64,000 nucleotides of DNA from Candidatus Woesearchaeota archaeon (lineage in GTDB: Archaea; Nanobdellota; Nanobdellia; Woesearchaeales; GW2011-AR9): the NCBI GenBank assembly GCA_018655525.1, contig JABIJM010000007.1:1-64000 (forward strand), written 5' to 3'. The position numbers and the translations under genes are program-made. The notes below the pieces were generated by a model. It saw only the letters and a program-made list of their open reading frames with translations. It made no database searches and was not told the origin of the DNA. Below are positions 28,651-38,303 of the stretch, one piece after another (position 1 is the first letter of the stretch; each line of letters begins with the position of its first letter).

Positions 28651-28741
28651 TTACTTTCATGGCAGAATACTAAGCCACTTGGTAATATGACTCATTTCAT
28701 CATGTCATTTATTAAGTTTTTGTAAAAATAAAGAAAAAGAC

Positions 28742-29368
28742 CTATTTCTGATGGCTTGGCCATGCTTGTGAAGGGAAGAATGTCTTTGTTTCATCATATG
28801 GTAAATACCGCTTCATTTTGAACCATTGCTTAATATAATTTTGTAGTGCATATGTCTCTTGATACAATTCTTTCTTTCGTGTTTCTATAGTTTGATTATA
28901 TACTCGTTTCTTGAATAAATCTAATACATGTTTAAGAACGCCATGTTTTGCAAATTCAGCTTCATATTTTGGCTCAATAAATGAATTGATTGTCATTTCA
29001 ACTTCACCCTTATTAACCTTCATTTTTTGACCATCTTTAACAATTTCTGTGTCTCCTAATGCAATAAAATGAAAATCCATATCTAAATAATAATGTAAGT
29101 ATGGCGCATCTGGTGCAGGTTTCGTTAATCTCCACCAAACCCAAATCTCTTTAACAGGTCCAGTTACACGTTCACCATAATACGTTTCCCATGTATCTGA
29201 AGGAACTTCAGGCGTTCCTAACTCTGTATCATTCCATCCCTGTTCTTGAAACCATTCGTGTAAAGATTCATAGAATGCTTTAGCATCAAAAATATCTTTA
29301 TATTTAACTCTAATGGGATTAAATTCTGGAAATATTGCAATTTTATTTGCAATTTTATGTTTTGGCAT
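28742..29368 (-). CDS. Hypothetical protein
   Basis: Probable start MPKHKIANKIAIF; conserved-looking (TYYGERVTGPVKEIWVWWRLTKP). Confidence 0.7.
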   Translation of the reverse strand: MPKHKIANKIAIFPEFNPIRVKYKDIFDAKAFYESLHEWFQEQGWNDTELGTPEVPSDTWETYYGERVTGPVKEIWVWWRLTKPAPDAPYLHYYLDMDFHFIALGDTEIVKDGQKMKVNKGEVEMTINSFIEPKYEAEFAKHGVLKHVLDLFKKRVYNQTIETRKKELYQETYALQNYIKQWFKMKRYLPYDETKTFFPSQAWPSHQK

Positions 29369-29402
29369 ATAAGATTGATTATTTGATTGTATATAAATTT
29401 TG

Positions 29403-29915
29403 TTAGAATTGAATTCTTTTTCTGAACCACAAATATCCAATCCACAACGTGCCAAGGCCCATATCAACAACCGCTAATTTCACAGATAATTTCAATTCTT
29501 CTAATGATCCGAAAGTTAATCCATTCAACACAGGTTGATACATATTTCCGAATGGTGAGAAATATAATTGATATGGCCAAAATAATGCCACTCCTAATAC
29601 AGAAAAATAATCTAGGAATAAATGCATCATAATCCCCGCAGCAATTGCGATTCCTATCTCTTTATGTTCTTTCGTGAAATACTTTGCAATAAAAAACACT
29701 AAAAGACCAGTAACAATGACAAACAAAAAACTATGGCTGAATGTTCTATGTAGATTCGTTCCAATAACCCAATCAATGACAAAATCAGCATCAGGAAGAA
29801 TACTTCCTAGTAAAAGAAATCCCCAGGTTACATGAGATAATTTCTTTGATTTAACTTTTTCATAAATCTTTCCAAGGATCCATGCTCCAATAAGATGTCC
29901 GAATGCGAATGTCAT
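29403..29915 (-). CDS. YdjM/DUF457-like membrane-bound metal-dependent hydrolase
   Basis: FAFGHLIGAWILG, GSILPDADFVIDW, HRTFSHSFLF, HLFLDYFS. Confidence 0.82.
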   Translation of the reverse strand: MTFAFGHLIGAWILGKIYEKVKSKKLSHVTWGFLLLGSILPDADFVIDWVIGTNLHRTFSHSFLFVIVTGLLVFFIAKYFTKEHKEIGIAIAAGIMMHLFLDYFSVLGVALFWPYQLYFSPFGNMYQPVLNGLTFGSLEELKLSVKLAVVDMGLGTLWIGYLWFRKRIQF

Positions 29916-29966
29916 ACCCTCAAAACACGCACAATCTTTATATAAATACCGCTTTTCTAACGTAAT

Positions 29967-31163
29967 ATGTTAGTTGGAATAGTAGGAAAACCATCTGTTG
30001 GAAAAAGTACATTTTTTAGATCATCTTCATTAGCAGATGCAGAAATTGCAAACTATCCATTCACTACAATCAAACCAAATGAAGGTGTTGGATACGTCAA
30101 AGTAAAAGATCCAGCTTTACCATTTGGAAAATCTTCTAATCCGCGTAATGGATTCGTTCTAAAAGATTGGCGATTTGTTCCAGTTCAACTAATTGATGTT
30201 GCTGGATTAGTACCAGGAGCACATGAAGGAAAAGGAATGGGGAATCAATTCTTAGATGATCTGCGTCAAGCAGATGTATTAATTCATGTAATTGATATCT
30301 CTGGTTCAACAAACGAAAAAGGAGAATCTGTTGATCCATTATCTTACGATCCTGCAGGAGATGTCAAATTCTTGGAAGTAGAACTAGATATGTGGTATCT
30401 CCAAATATTAAAAAAAGGATGGGAAAAATTTGCACGTACAGTTGTGCAAGAAAAAGCAGCAATTCAAATTGCACTAGCAAAACAATTATCAGGATTAAAA
30501 GTAACTGAAGAACTAATTGATGAAGCGATTGTCAAATTAAGTTTAAACAAAGAAAAGCCTCATGAATGGACTGAAGAAAATCTTAAAGAACTTGCAACTT
30601 ATCTTAGAAGGAAAACAAAACCAATGGCAATTGCTTGTAATAAAATAGATGTACCAGGTGCAGATAAAAATTTCACACGATTAAAAGACATGTTTCCAGA
30701 TTATGCTTTTGTTGGTGTTAGTGCAGAATCAGAACTTGCATTACGTCAAGCAAGTAAAGCAGAATTGATTGACTACATTCCTGGAGAAAATACATTTGAA
30801 TTCAAAGATGAATCAAAATTAAATGAGAAACAAATACAAGCTTTACAATTCATAAAAGAGAATGTTCTTCAAAAATTTGGGTCAACAGGTGTACAAAATA
30901 TCTTAGATGAAGCTGTATTTGACAAATTAGGATACCTTGCAATATTTCCAGGTGGATCAAAATTAGAAGATAAAGATGGAAACACTTTACCAGATTGCTT
31001 TTTAATGCCTCCACAATCAACAGCATTAGATTTTGCATATAAATTACACACAGATTTCGGAAAGAATTTCATCCGAGCGATAGATATTCTTACAAAACGG
31101 ACTGTTGGAAAAGAACATCCATTGAAGCATGGAGACATTGTAGAAATCGTTGCAGGAAGGTAA
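29967..31163 (+). CDS. YchF/OBG-family GTP-binding protein
   Basis: GIVGKPSVGKSTFF, NYPFTTIKPNEGVGYV, DVAGLVPGAHEGKGMGNQFLDDLRQADVLIHVID, C-terminal TGS domain. Confidence 0.95.
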   Translation: MLVGIVGKPSVGKSTFFRSSSLADAEIANYPFTTIKPNEGVGYVKVKDPALPFGKSSNPRNGFVLKDWRFVPVQLIDVAGLVPGAHEGKGMGNQFLDDLRQADVLIHVIDISGSTNEKGESVDPLSYDPAGDVKFLEVELDMWYLQILKKGWEKFARTVVQEKAAIQIALAKQLSGLKVTEELIDEAIVKLSLNKEKPHEWTEENLKELATYLRRKTKPMAIACNKIDVPGADKNFTRLKDMFPDYAFVGVSAESELALRQASKAELIDYIPGENTFEFKDESKLNEKQIQALQFIKENVLQKFGSTGVQNILDEAVFDKLGYLAIFPGGSKLEDKDGNTLPDCFLMPPQSTALDFAYKLHTDFGKNFIRAIDILTKRTVGKEHPLKHGDIVEIVAGR

Positions 31164-31230
31164 GAAATAACTTCGGAATTATTTTTTATAGTTTAAGTTT
31201 TGTGTTATATTTTTGAAAAACGAAGTTTAT

Positions 31231-31698
31231 TTAGAAAAGTGAAGCAAACCAGAACCACATTTTTTGGAGAAAGTTCATTTTTACACAGCTAGATGAGCCA
31301 AATGCTTGAGGGGCATACAACCCTTCACAACATTCACGAAACATTTTAAGTTCTCCTTTTTTGGCACATGAAAGTTCTTTTTTATACTCTTCTCCACATT
31401 CTTCTATTAAAAAGCCCCCTAGTTCACACTTTTCACCATCATCAAAAATACAAAAACTCGTTTTTGGATCTTCAGTAAGCACCGCTTTATGTCCATGAAC
31501 CTCACAAAACATTTTTGCCATACGACCAGGATCTATTTGAGCAGCTACTGTGGAAGTTAATAATATAATAACAATCAGCAGAATCATAATTACCTTCTTC
31601 ATCATAGTATGATAATAATTAAATAATATATAAAGATTTTTTGATTTATTCAAACAAATATATCTGTCTTCTATACAAACCATTGTACTCCTCAACAT
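31231..31698 (-). CDS. DUF333-like secreted protein
   Basis: N-terminal hydrophobic segment; CEVHGHKAVL...FCIFDDGEKCELGGFL. Confidence 0.65.
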   Translation of the reverse strand: MLRSTMVCIEDRYICLNKSKNLYILFNYYHTMMKKVIMILLIVIILLTSTVAAQIDPGRMAKMFCEVHGHKAVLTEDPKTSFCIFDDGEKCELGGFLIEECGEEYKKELSCAKKGELKMFRECCEGLYAPQAFGSSSCVKMNFLQKMWFWFASLF

Positions 31699-31733
31699 AA
31701 ATCATTAAAAAACCTCATTCTTCCTAAACTTAA

Positions 31734-33032
31734 ATGGGTTGGGTAACGACATTAGTACAAAAACTTGGAAAAAAAGAAGAAGGGCTAGAAACACTTCCTT
31801 TCTCAGAAGCTCAAGAATGGTTAGAATCACAAGGAAAAAATCTTTCTATTACACATAATTTATACAAAGAGTTAAGTGATTACGTTCAAAAATTAAAAGA
31901 TGAACGATGGTTTCTAGAATGTAAATTAGACAAATGGGAAGAGAAAGCAAATCTATTATTTGATCCAAAAGAAAAACAGGAAGTCATCCTTTTCTTTGGT
32001 GAAACACGAACGTTCTTAGATTTTTTAACATTCGCAAAAAAAATGAATATTGAAAAAATGCTTGAAATTAATAAAATTCTAGAAAAGAAGGTAGAAAAAC
32101 TTCTTACAAAAATTGAAAAAAGCTCATTTGCACATGAATTCTCCTTCATTTTCATAGAAAAAGGAATAAAACAAGATGAAGAAGTCATTGTAAATCCTTT
32201 GATCCAAGTTTTAATTAGAATTAATGGATTACGAGAAGAATTTGAACAAAAAGTAAAAACTGCTGAAGTTCATAATATTATTGTCCTTCAAGAAAAACTT
32301 GTAAATCTTCAAAACTTGAGAAATAAAATACGTCAAATTCGTGAAAAAGTTCAAGAACGTAGAGAAAAGTTAGATGTTTCACTTGAAAAGAAAAATAATA
32401 AAGAGCAAGAATTAGCACTTCGTAAAAATACCCCTACCTATAGTAATCTTGCTCAAATTAAAGATCAACGTCAAAATTTATTCAAAGAACGTCAAGAATT
32501 AGAAACGGAACTTCTAACCTTTTTTAGAGATTTAAAAAATGCTTTATTAAAATATAAAGATATTCAACCAGAAAATTATATTGTGCCAAGTTACATTAGT
32601 AATCCCTTAAAAACTTTTTTAGAAGATGAAGGCCTTGCAATTCAACATGTACTTCATCACCTGAAAGCATTAATTGAATCTGGAAAAATAGAACTCCTTC
32701 TAAAAGAAGAAATGTTTTTACGAAATTTATTGGGATCAAAAAGTAATGATTATCTTTCTAATGCACATAAAAAATTGACGCATATAAAACAACAAATTGA
32801 AGGAATCACTCATGCTTTTCAAGATCGTGATTTTTTAGTTCGTGTAGAAGAGATAGAATATAGGTTAACTCATTATAACCAACAGGTAGAAATATTACAA
32901 GAAGAAGTTGTATTCCTAGAAGGTTTAGCGCGTGAGAAAGAAGATGATTGTGCGAAAGAACAATACCTTTTCCAAAAAATTGCAAAAGAACAACTTGGCA
33001 AAAATATTCATCTTGTTTTAGAAAACTTCTGA
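31734..33032 (+). CDS. Hypothetical coiled-coil protein
   Basis: 432 aa, heptad-rich. Confidence 0.7.
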   Translation: MGWVTTLVQKLGKKEEGLETLPFSEAQEWLESQGKNLSITHNLYKELSDYVQKLKDERWFLECKLDKWEEKANLLFDPKEKQEVILFFGETRTFLDFLTFAKKMNIEKMLEINKILEKKVEKLLTKIEKSSFAHEFSFIFIEKGIKQDEEVIVNPLIQVLIRINGLREEFEQKVKTAEVHNIIVLQEKLVNLQNLRNKIRQIREKVQERREKLDVSLEKKNNKEQELALRKNTPTYSNLAQIKDQRQNLFKERQELETELLTFFRDLKNALLKYKDIQPENYIVPSYISNPLKTFLEDEGLAIQHVLHHLKALIESGKIELLLKEEMFLRNLLGSKSNDYLSNAHKKLTHIKQQIEGITHAFQDRDFLVRVEEIEYRLTHYNQQVEILQEEVVFLEGLAREKEDDCAKEQYLFQKIAKEQLGKNIHLVLENF

Positions 33033-34207
33033 TAATTTTTTTCTAATGCTATAATCCCTTGCAGTTTTTTTCCAGATAAAAAAGAAAGAGTTGCACCACC
33101 ACCTGTACTTACGTGATTCATTTTATCTCGTAAATGGAATCGGTTTATTGCATCAGAAGTTTCTCCCCCACCAATAATTGTGGTAGCGGTTAATTGTGCA
33201 ATTGTTTTTCCAACTTCTTTTGTTGCAGTTGCAAATTGGTGCCATTCATAATATCCTAAAGGGCCATTCCATACAATCGTTTTTCCTTTTCTCACATATC
33301 TCTTAAATAATGTGATTGATTCTGGTCCTAAATCTAATGCAATCTGGTTATTTTGGATGTTATTATATTTAACAATCTCTGAAGTAGAACGTGATGAAAG
33401 GGCTTTTGAAACTTTATAATCTATAGGTAAGATTAATTTTTTTCGCCATCTCTTATTTTCCAAGATTTGACGTGCAACATCAATTGTGCCACAATCAATT
33501 TTAGACATGCCTATGGGAATATTCATTGCACGTAAGAATGAAAATGGAAGTGCACCGCCAATTAATACATATTCTGCTTTATCCAAAGCTTGTTTCATAA
33601 GGTCAATCTTCTGTAATTTTGCGCCTCCCATCACCCAAATTAATGGTTTTTCCGCTTTCAATACTTTTGATAAATGGAAAATCTCTTTCTCTAATTGAAA
33701 TCCTGCAATACTAGGTAATATCGTTGTAATTGAATTTATAGATGCGTTTTTTCTATGGCATACGCCAAATGCCTCATTGATATACACCTCACAACCTTCT
33801 GCTAAGCTATGTGCAAATGCAAGATCATTTTCATTTTCTTCACAATAAAAACGTAAATTTTCTAGAAATAATATTTGTTGAGATTTCAAATTTTTGATCT
33901 CTTTTTTTACTTTTTTTCCAATGGTATCATTTGTTTTTGTAATTTTTACCTTTGGCAATAATTTTTTTAACTCTTTTACAAGTGGATTTACTTTTAATTC
34001 ATCCACCACTTTTCCCTCAGGCCTTCCAAGATGGGTTGCCATTACAATTTTACATCCTTTTGAAAGAAGAAAATGAATCGTATCCAAAGAAGCTTTAATT
34101 CTTGTGTTATCTTTAACTTTGCCTTTTTCTAAAGGAACATTATAATCTACACGTAAAAAAATAGTTTTATTCTCTAAAGGAAATGTAGTGATTGTAAATC
34201 TTTTCAT
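33008..34207 (-). CDS. pgk: Phosphoglycerate kinase
   Basis: LRVDYNVPLEKGKVKDNTRI, MATHLGRPEGK, IVWNGPLGYYE, GGGETSDAI, VSTGGGATLSFLSGKKLQGI. Confidence 0.95.
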   Translation of the reverse strand: MKRFTITTFPLENKTIFLRVDYNVPLEKGKVKDNTRIKASLDTIHFLLSKGCKIVMATHLGRPEGKVVDELKVNPLVKELKKLLPKVKITKTNDTIGKKVKKEIKNLKSQQILFLENLRFYCEENENDLAFAHSLAEGCEVYINEAFGVCHRKNASINSITTILPSIAGFQLEKEIFHLSKVLKAEKPLIWVMGGAKLQKIDLMKQALDKAEYVLIGGALPFSFLRAMNIPIGMSKIDCGTIDVARQILENKRWRKKLILPIDYKVSKALSSRSTSEIVKYNNIQNNQIALDLGPESITLFKRYVRKGKTIVWNGPLGYYEWHQFATATKEVGKTIAQLTATTIIGGGETSDAINRFHLRDKMNHVSTGGGATLSFLSGKKLQGIIALEKNYQKFSKTR

Positions 34208-34384
34208 AGAGTGGATTATTTTTTTGGTGTATATAAAATTTCGTATTTTGTTGTTGAATGCACTTGTTTTAACCTCTGTGTGACCACAACATATATAAAC
34301 AAGATTATTATTCTAGAACTGAGTTCGCATTTTTGCAGTTATTATTATTATTATTATGTTATGAAAAAGAGGGTGATGTTTAAA

Positions 34385-36688
34385 ATGAATAAAAAAAGAT
34401 ATAGTGAATTATTGTTTTTAGTAATATTAATTGGGGTACTTGCAGTATTTGCATATGCAGAATTTGCGGATCAAAGTATAAGTGTAGTTAGTCCAGCGGC
34501 TGATACAAATTATTCGGGAAGCCTTGTATTAAATGTTACCTTAAACAATACTTATGAAAGTAATGCAACAAATGTGACGTTCTTCTTTTATAATGCTGAT
34601 TCTGGCACCTTAGTTTATAATGTGACCTTTGAAAATTCTACAACTAATCAAACAATTTTTAATTCTACTGTTGCTACAGCTACTTTCCTTACTGATGGAA
34701 CCTATAACTTAACTGTAAATGCAACAAATAGTTCAGATATTAATATTTTTAATGACACAATTGCAACAATTCAAATTGATAATACAGCGCCTTTAGTTAC
34801 AATAAATACAGCAAACAATACTTTTATTGGAACTAGTCCAACTTCTTTAGTTTTTAATGTGACAGTAACTGATTCAGGTTCAGGAGTTTTAACAACAATT
34901 GATTTACAAAATAATTCTGCATCAAATGAAAGTGCATCTCAAGTAGGATCTGCTTCTGAGAGAGAATTTAACAGAACAGTTGTTGTTGCTGAATTAGCAG
35001 AAGGAAGTAACACATTAACTGTAGTTGCTAATGATACAATTACTGCAGCTAATGGTGGAATTAATTCAAATAACTCTGAATCAATTATTGTTTGGTTAGA
35101 TACAACTGCTCCAACAATAGGATTGGTTAGTCCTCCAAATGCAACATGGGTGGGTACTTTAGGTCAATACACTTTTAATTTTTCAGATGGTTCCTCACCT
35201 AATGCATCTTGTGAGTTGTTTATTGATGAGGCTTCATATGGAATAAATTCAACAACGTTGAATGATACAAATACAGTATTAACTCCAAATGCATCTATTG
35301 CAGCGGGGATACACAATTGGTATGTGAACTGTACTGATTTGGGTGCTAATGTTGGAACAAACATAAACATTGACGCATACGATGTTCTCGATGTAAATGT
35401 AACGGCACCAACGAATGCATCTTATACCTCATCAACAGATGCAGGAAATGTTTCGTTTCAGTTTAATTATTTGAGTTCATTAAATATTACAAGTGATTTA
35501 TTGAACAATAATGTTTCATGCGAATTATTTGTAACAAATAGTTCTGGTGATTATTTAGCAATGGGTGTAAATGAAACAGCATTAAATAACACTGTAATGA
35601 CCATTACAAACAATCAGTCTTTATTATCTGATTTAACTCCGAATGGGGCATCTGCAAATTGGACAGCTAATTGTACTTACAATAGTACAACTATTGGTGT
35701 TAATACAGGATTTTATACTTTGTTTGTGGATAATGTTACTCCTACGGTGACAGCAAGTTCTTCTTCAGTTACGACAACAAGTGCAACTTTAACTGCAACA
35801 ACGTCAGAAGCAGCAACTTGTCGTTATGGGACAACTGATAGTTGGGGAAGTATGAGTACATTTACAACCACAAGTGGAACTTCTCACACTACAAGTGCAG
35901 GTAGTTTATCAAGTGGAACTACATATACGCAATATGTAAGATGTCAAGATAGTGCTTTAAATGAAGGATCGGCTTCAACATCTTTTACTACAACATCTTC
36001 CAGCAGTGGTACTGGAGCAGGAGGGGCTAGTAGCGGAATATCTACAGGAGTAACGGGTACATCTGGAAAGAGGGTCTGGACATCTTTGAATAAAGGTGAA
36101 ACAGCAAAAGTTCCAATAAAGAATGGTGCTCTTGGTGTGACAAATGTAGAATTTGATATTAGTGAAACTGTTTATGGTGTGTGGTTTCGTGTTGCTAAGA
36201 TTGATAGCTTTCCTTCATCTGTAAAAGGATTTGAAAAGAATATCTATCGGAAAATTGATGTGTCTAAGAGTACAAACTTGAAAGATGACTTAATTAGCAA
36301 AGGTAATATAGATTTCAAAGTTGAGAAAGCGTGGTTAACTGAAAAAGGTCTTACAAAAGAAAACATAGCTTTATTCCGTTACAACAATGATGTATGGAAT
36401 CAATTAAATACTGTTCTTGGAACAGATGATGGTCAGTATATCCATTTCTCTGCGAAGACACCAGGATTTAGTTATTTCCTAATTGGTGAACGTGTTGAAG
36501 GAAATGTACCAGAAACTGTTGGTCAAGCTGCAGGTACCGAACCAGCAGTTGAGAAACCAGTTCCTGGAGCAACAACAGAACCAGTAACGGAAGCACCAGT
36601 TAGATCTCAACCAGTATGGCCTTGGGCAGTACTTGCTTTGATTGTAATTGTTGCAGGAGTATGGTTCTGGATGTCTAAGAAGAAGTAA
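34385..36688 (+). CDS. Surface protein with PGF-pre-PGF domain and C-terminal TM anchor
   Basis: SD GGGTGATG 6 nt upstream of ATG 34385; Thr/Asn-rich Ig-like repeats; GVWFRVAKIDSFPSSVKGFEKNIYRKIDV...FSAKTPGFSYFLIGE; WPWAVLALIVIVAGVWFWMSKKK. Confidence 0.85.
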   Translation: MNKKRYSELLFLVILIGVLAVFAYAEFADQSISVVSPAADTNYSGSLVLNVTLNNTYESNATNVTFFFYNADSGTLVYNVTFENSTTNQTIFNSTVATATFLTDGTYNLTVNATNSSDINIFNDTIATIQIDNTAPLVTINTANNTFIGTSPTSLVFNVTVTDSGSGVLTTIDLQNNSASNESASQVGSASEREFNRTVVVAELAEGSNTLTVVANDTITAANGGINSNNSESIIVWLDTTAPTIGLVSPPNATWVGTLGQYTFNFSDGSSPNASCELFIDEASYGINSTTLNDTNTVLTPNASIAAGIHNWYVNCTDLGANVGTNINIDAYDVLDVNVTAPTNASYTSSTDAGNVSFQFNYLSSLNITSDLLNNNVSCELFVTNSSGDYLAMGVNETALNNTVMTITNNQSLLSDLTPNGASANWTANCTYNSTTIGVNTGFYTLFVDNVTPTVTASSSSVTTTSATLTATTSEAATCRYGTTDSWGSMSTFTTTSGTSHTTSAGSLSSGTTYTQYVRCQDSALNEGSASTSFTTTSSSSGTGAGGASSGISTGVTGTSGKRVWTSLNKGETAKVPIKNGALGVTNVEFDISETVYGVWFRVAKIDSFPSSVKGFEKNIYRKIDVSKSTNLKDDLISKGNIDFKVEKAWLTEKGLTKENIALFRYNNDVWNQLNTVLGTDDGQYIHFSAKTPGFSYFLIGERVEGNVPETVGQAAGTEPAVEKPVPGATTEPVTEAPVRSQPVWPWAVLALIVIVAGVWFWMSKKK

Positions 36689-36728
36689 TTCTTTTTTTTT
36701 TTATTTTTTAAATTATATTGTTTTTTTT
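36689..36728 (+). terminator. Poly-T terminator region
   Basis: Long T tracts immediately after the stop codon of the surface protein. Confidence 0.5.
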
Positions 36729-36758
36729 ATTGTATAGGGAGTATACACTAAAAAATCA

Positions 36759-37958
36759 TCAAATGGATTTTTTAATTTCTTCAATTACTCTCTTATTATA
36801 ATCAGAAACTTTTTCACCTTCTTTTTTTGTAGTGTTTAAAGTAGAAATTAATTGTTTGGTTAATTCAAATTCTTTTTCTTTATCAAATAAATCTTGCTGT
36901 TGTAAATGTTTTTTAATAATTTCTTCTTCAACAAATTCGGGATCTGTATTAGATATCTTCATTTCTTGAAAATTTTCAGATTGTAATTTGTTTGTATTTT
37001 TCATGACAAAATATGCTCCTTGGTTGTAAAGTTGCTCAAAAATGTGTTTGAAATTAATATCTGAAACATTTCCATTTTGAATTTTTCCTTTTAATTTGAT
37101 TGTAATTAATGTATCCTTTAAATCTAAATTGTTGAAATTGTTTAGGATTTCAAATGTAATCATTTCAGGTGATTTGTTAGCACAATTTAAACTTAAACCT
37201 TGATGCTTCATGGGTTCTAATGCCTTCCATGTTACTTCTTGATGATTGTTTTCGTAAGTAATGATGTAATATCCTCCTCTTCCAAATTTTTCTAATTCGT
37301 GAAAATTCACCGGAAACAATGAACCCGTGTAACTTGCAACATAATCTTCTGTTTCAACAAGGTTTGGGTGATGAATATGGCCACCTGCATAATAATGACA
37401 TCCTTTAGGAAATGTGGAAAGGGGTTGTGATTCAACCATCTCTAAATCAATTGGCATCAGCTCTGTTACAGAAGTATGGAACATGAAAATCTTGTAACTC
37501 TCAGTTTCTTCTAAAACAAGATTTTCGTAATAATTTCTGTCAAGCATACCTCGTCTTCCTAAAATGCCTGTGATTTTAGCTCCTGTTTTCTGATCTGTTG
37601 TAAATTTAAGATGAAGTGATTTGTCAATCACTTCTCCTTTATGGACGTTTATTAACAAACCTGCATTCTCTAATACATCAATCATTGTTTTTCCAGAAGG
37701 CGAGAAATCATGTGATCCTGGAATCACATAAAGAGGAATTTGTTTATCATGAAGTTCTTTCAATTTTTTCGTTACAATTTTCAATGTATCTAATGCTGGG
37801 AGTGATGTATTAAATAAATCGCCTGCAAATAGGATAAAATCTACATTTTCTTCTATACATTGATCAATTGCAATAAGGAATGCATTTGTAGAAAGTGTAC
37901 GCATTTTTTCATCTCTCCATGAACCAAGATGTAAATCTGCGAGATGTGCGTATTTCAT
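36759..37958 (-). CDS. Mre11/SbcD-family DNA repair exonuclease
   Basis: MKYAHLADLHLGSWR, ILFAGDLFN, VIPGSHDFSPSG, GGHIHHP. Confidence 0.92.
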   Translation of the reverse strand: MKYAHLADLHLGSWRDEKMRTLSTNAFLIAIDQCIEENVDFILFAGDLFNTSLPALDTLKIVTKKLKELHDKQIPLYVIPGSHDFSPSGKTMIDVLENAGLLINVHKGEVIDKSLHLKFTTDQKTGAKITGILGRRGMLDRNYYENLVLEETESYKIFMFHTSVTELMPIDLEMVESQPLSTFPKGCHYYAGGHIHHPNLVETEDYVASYTGSLFPVNFHELEKFGRGGYYIITYENNHQEVTWKALEPMKHQGLSLNCANKSPEMITFEILNNFNNLDLKDTLITIKLKGKIQNGNVSDINFKHIFEQLYNQGAYFVMKNTNKLQSENFQEMKISNTDPEFVEEEIIKKHLQQQDLFDKEKEFELTKQLISTLNTTKKEGEKVSDYNKRVIEEIKKSI

Positions 37959-38103
37959 ATCAAGATTTGGAATTTCATGCTTTATATTTATTATTGTAAT
38001 TAAAAAGAGGTGGGTCTATTGTTCTTCCTATGGCATATCAAAACTTCATTTTGGACTTTTCTACGTAAAGTTTTTAAATAACCTCTAGTTCAGCTAAGAT
38101 ACT

Positions 38104-38193
38104 GGTCCCGTGGCTTAGCTTGGTATAGCGCACGACTGATATACCTATTAAGCAGTTATCGTGAGGTCCGGAGTTCAAATCTCCGCGGGACCA
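38104..38193 (+). tRNA. tRNA-Ile(GAU) with intron of about 16 nt after position 37
   Basis: GGTCCCG/CGGGACC acceptor, CACGA/TCGTG stem, loop CTGATA followed by the intron, T-arm CGGAG-TTCAAAT-CTCCG, discriminator A; TATA-like TTTTTAAATA upstream. Confidence 0.9.
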
Positions 38194-38303
38194 CTTTTCT
38201 TTATTAAAATGACCACTCAAGAATATACTCTAATCTCTATAAATCTTTAAATACCCGTTAGTACTCAAGAATACTCAATAGTATCACTTGGGGGTGTATT
38301 TAT

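Noticed and set aside
31168-31195. TTCG-loop hairpin after the YchF gene
   Set aside because: Weak bulged AT stem followed by T's; an ordinary terminator, not notable.
36759-37958. Mre11 lacking Rad50/HerA/NurA neighbours as a novel system
   Set aside because: Partners are often encoded elsewhere; absence from a 64-kb window is not informative.
38030-38085. Hairpin AAAACTT/AAGTTTT upstream of tRNA-Ile
   Set aside because: Short AT-rich stem expected by chance; overlaps the likely tRNA promoter.
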